Source: Paracoccaceae bacterium (GTDB taxonomy: Bacteria > Pseudomonadota > Alphaproteobacteria > Rhodobacterales > Rhodobacteraceae). From it: a stretch of DNA of 7,622 nucleotides. A program made the translations under genes and the position numbers. Numbering within the stretch: the first letter of the stretch is position 1; every line of letters begins with the position of its first letter. This document shows, piece by piece, positions 6,939 to 7,622 of this stretch. Location: NCBI GenBank assembly GCA_029881635.1, contig JAOUMG010000079.1, forward strand, positions 1 to 7,622, read 5' to 3'. Under the pieces are notes generated by a model. That model ran no database searches. It saw nothing but the letters and a program-made list of their open reading frames with translations, and was not told the DNA's origin.

Positions 6939-7432
6939 TCCTTATTCCACTGTCCGGATGTCGCAATCAGCCGGGTAACGATCTGATCCGCCAAAAGCCG
7001 CATCAGTCGCGAATTGGCGTCCGCCTCGGAGGCAACCGTCGAAACCGGCGTGCCAAACGCGGAAAATGAGGTGAAAGAGCTGACGGTCCCTTGGCTTAAC
7101 ACGGCGTCGGTTGCCGCATCATGCAACGCGAAATCTATACTGCCATTGATACGAAACCGCGTAACGGCATTCGTCGTGGTAATGGCTTGCCCTTCGACGT
7201 CAGTCTTTATGTCATAGCTGATTCTGAAGGCCGCCGCCTCGGGTCTGCCCAGACGCTCTTCCAGCCGTTCAACCAGGTCAAACCCGTTCTTGTCCGTCGG
7301 TGCATCGACAATGACCCGGTCCAACAATCCCGCAGCAGGTCCGTCCGGTGCATAGGCAGGGGCAAAGCCACAGGCCGCCAAAGGCAGACCTGCAAGCAAG
7401 GTCAGGAATGCTCTGCGCTCAGATAACCACAT
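6935..7432 (-). CDS. lptE: LPS-assembly lipoprotein LptE
   Basis: This 165-residue lipoprotein is the probable partner of LptD in the outer-membrane translocon that inserts lipopolysaccharide. The lipobox L-P-L-A-A-C gives acylated Cys21, followed by G-F-A-P-A-Y, the usual LptE start after the cysteine. The n-region carries R-R-A-F-L-T (residues 6-11), close to a twin-arginine signal, before a short hydrophobic stretch. The mature part shows the small alpha/beta pattern of the family, with strands around 68-78 and 88-106 and a C-terminal helix at 136-157 ([15 protein letters not shown]). The sequence itself is weakly conserved in this family, so the assignment leans on the lipobox, the size and the position between leuS and holA, which is the conserved gene order. 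Its start lies inside the end of leuS (14-bp overlap) and its stop overlaps holA by 4 bp. Confidence 0.9.
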   Translation of the reverse strand: MWLSERRAFLTLLAGLPLAACGFAPAYAPDGPAAGLLDRVIVDAPTDKNGFDLVERLEERLGRPEAAAFRISYDIKTDVEGQAITTTNAVTRFRINGSIDFALHDAATDAVLSQGTVSSFTSFSAFGTPVSTVASEADANSRLMRLLADQIVTRLIATSGQWNKE

Positions 7433-7622
7433 TGACGATCCGCCCCGGGACGACGATCAGTTTCTTTACCGGCTGCCCGGCAAGGAATTTGATCACAGCT
7501 TCGTCTGCCAGCGCGGTTTTTTCAACCTCGGAAGCAGGCATATCGGTCGGCACGGTGATTTCTGCCCGACGCTTGCCGTTGATCTGGATAGGCAGCGTTA
7601 CCGTGTCATCAACCAGCATTGC
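7419..7622 (-). CDS. leuS: Leucyl-tRNA synthetase, C-terminal end (cut by window edge)
   Basis: Only the last 67 residues and the stop are present; the remainder of this class I synthetase, usually about 850 residues, lies beyond the right edge. The visible part is the C-terminal domain that contacts the tRNA-Leu elbow. It includes [13 protein letters not shown], an acidic helix region ending in [13 protein letters not shown], and the hallmark finish [15 protein letters not shown]. This ending is distinctive enough to name the gene with confidence. The frame stays open to the last base of the window (first visible codon GCA, Ala). The enzyme charges tRNA-Leu in the cytosol. It is the first visible gene of the minus-strand operon and its stop lies inside lptE. 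Confidence 0.96.
   Translation of the reverse strand, partial: AMLVDDTVTLPIQINGKRRAEITVPTDMPASEVEKTALADEAVIKFLAGQPVKKLIVVPGRIVNVVI

Noticed and set aside
6098..7069. Long 323-residue open frame on the plus strand opposite holA and lptE.
   Set aside because: Its composition (Pro, Arg, His, Gln rich) is typical of an antisense shadow in GC-rich DNA, and the opposite strand holds two well-supported genes.

Overview
The window looks like chromosomal DNA from an alphaproteobacterium of the Rhodobacterales (Roseobacter/Rhodobacter type). This rests on the leuS-lptE-holA gene order, a DUF2125-family exported protein, moderately high GC and closely packed genes. The taxonomic call comes from recognising families and gene order, not from a database search. 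No mobile element, CRISPR array, rRNA or tRNA was seen.

Left block, minus strand (14-1504): one gene for a secreted or periplasmic DUF2125 protein. A 144-bp divergent intergenic region (1505-1648) separates it from the next block. This region holds a perfect 16-bp palindrome (1583-1598), the best candidate regulatory site in the window.

Middle block, plus strand (1649-5865): four genes reading the same way. They are a short crotonase-fold protein that lacks both classical hydratase glutamates, an ornithine cyclodeaminase/mu-crystallin family protein with a TTG start, an MscS-family mechanosensitive channel, and a BaiN/HI0933-like flavoprotein (PP_4765 type). Gaps are 31 bp, 68 bp and a 4-bp GTGA overlap. 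The channel and flavoprotein are therefore almost certainly cotranscribed and translationally coupled, and the first two genes probably form a pair. The four proteins do not make up a known pathway; the shared transcript may be only loosely functional.

Right block, minus strand (5916-7622): the end of leuS, then lptE (an LPS-assembly lipoprotein), then holA (DNA polymerase III delta). They overlap by 14 bp and 4 bp, forming a compact housekeeping operon that joins translation, outer-membrane biogenesis and replication. It converges on the flavoprotein gene across a 50-bp gap containing a short GC hairpin without a T-tract.

Overall this is mostly ordinary core chromosome. The points most worth a second look are the glutamate-less crotonase paired with an OCD-family enzyme and the palindrome upstream of them. 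I see no convincing sign of a new multi-gene system.
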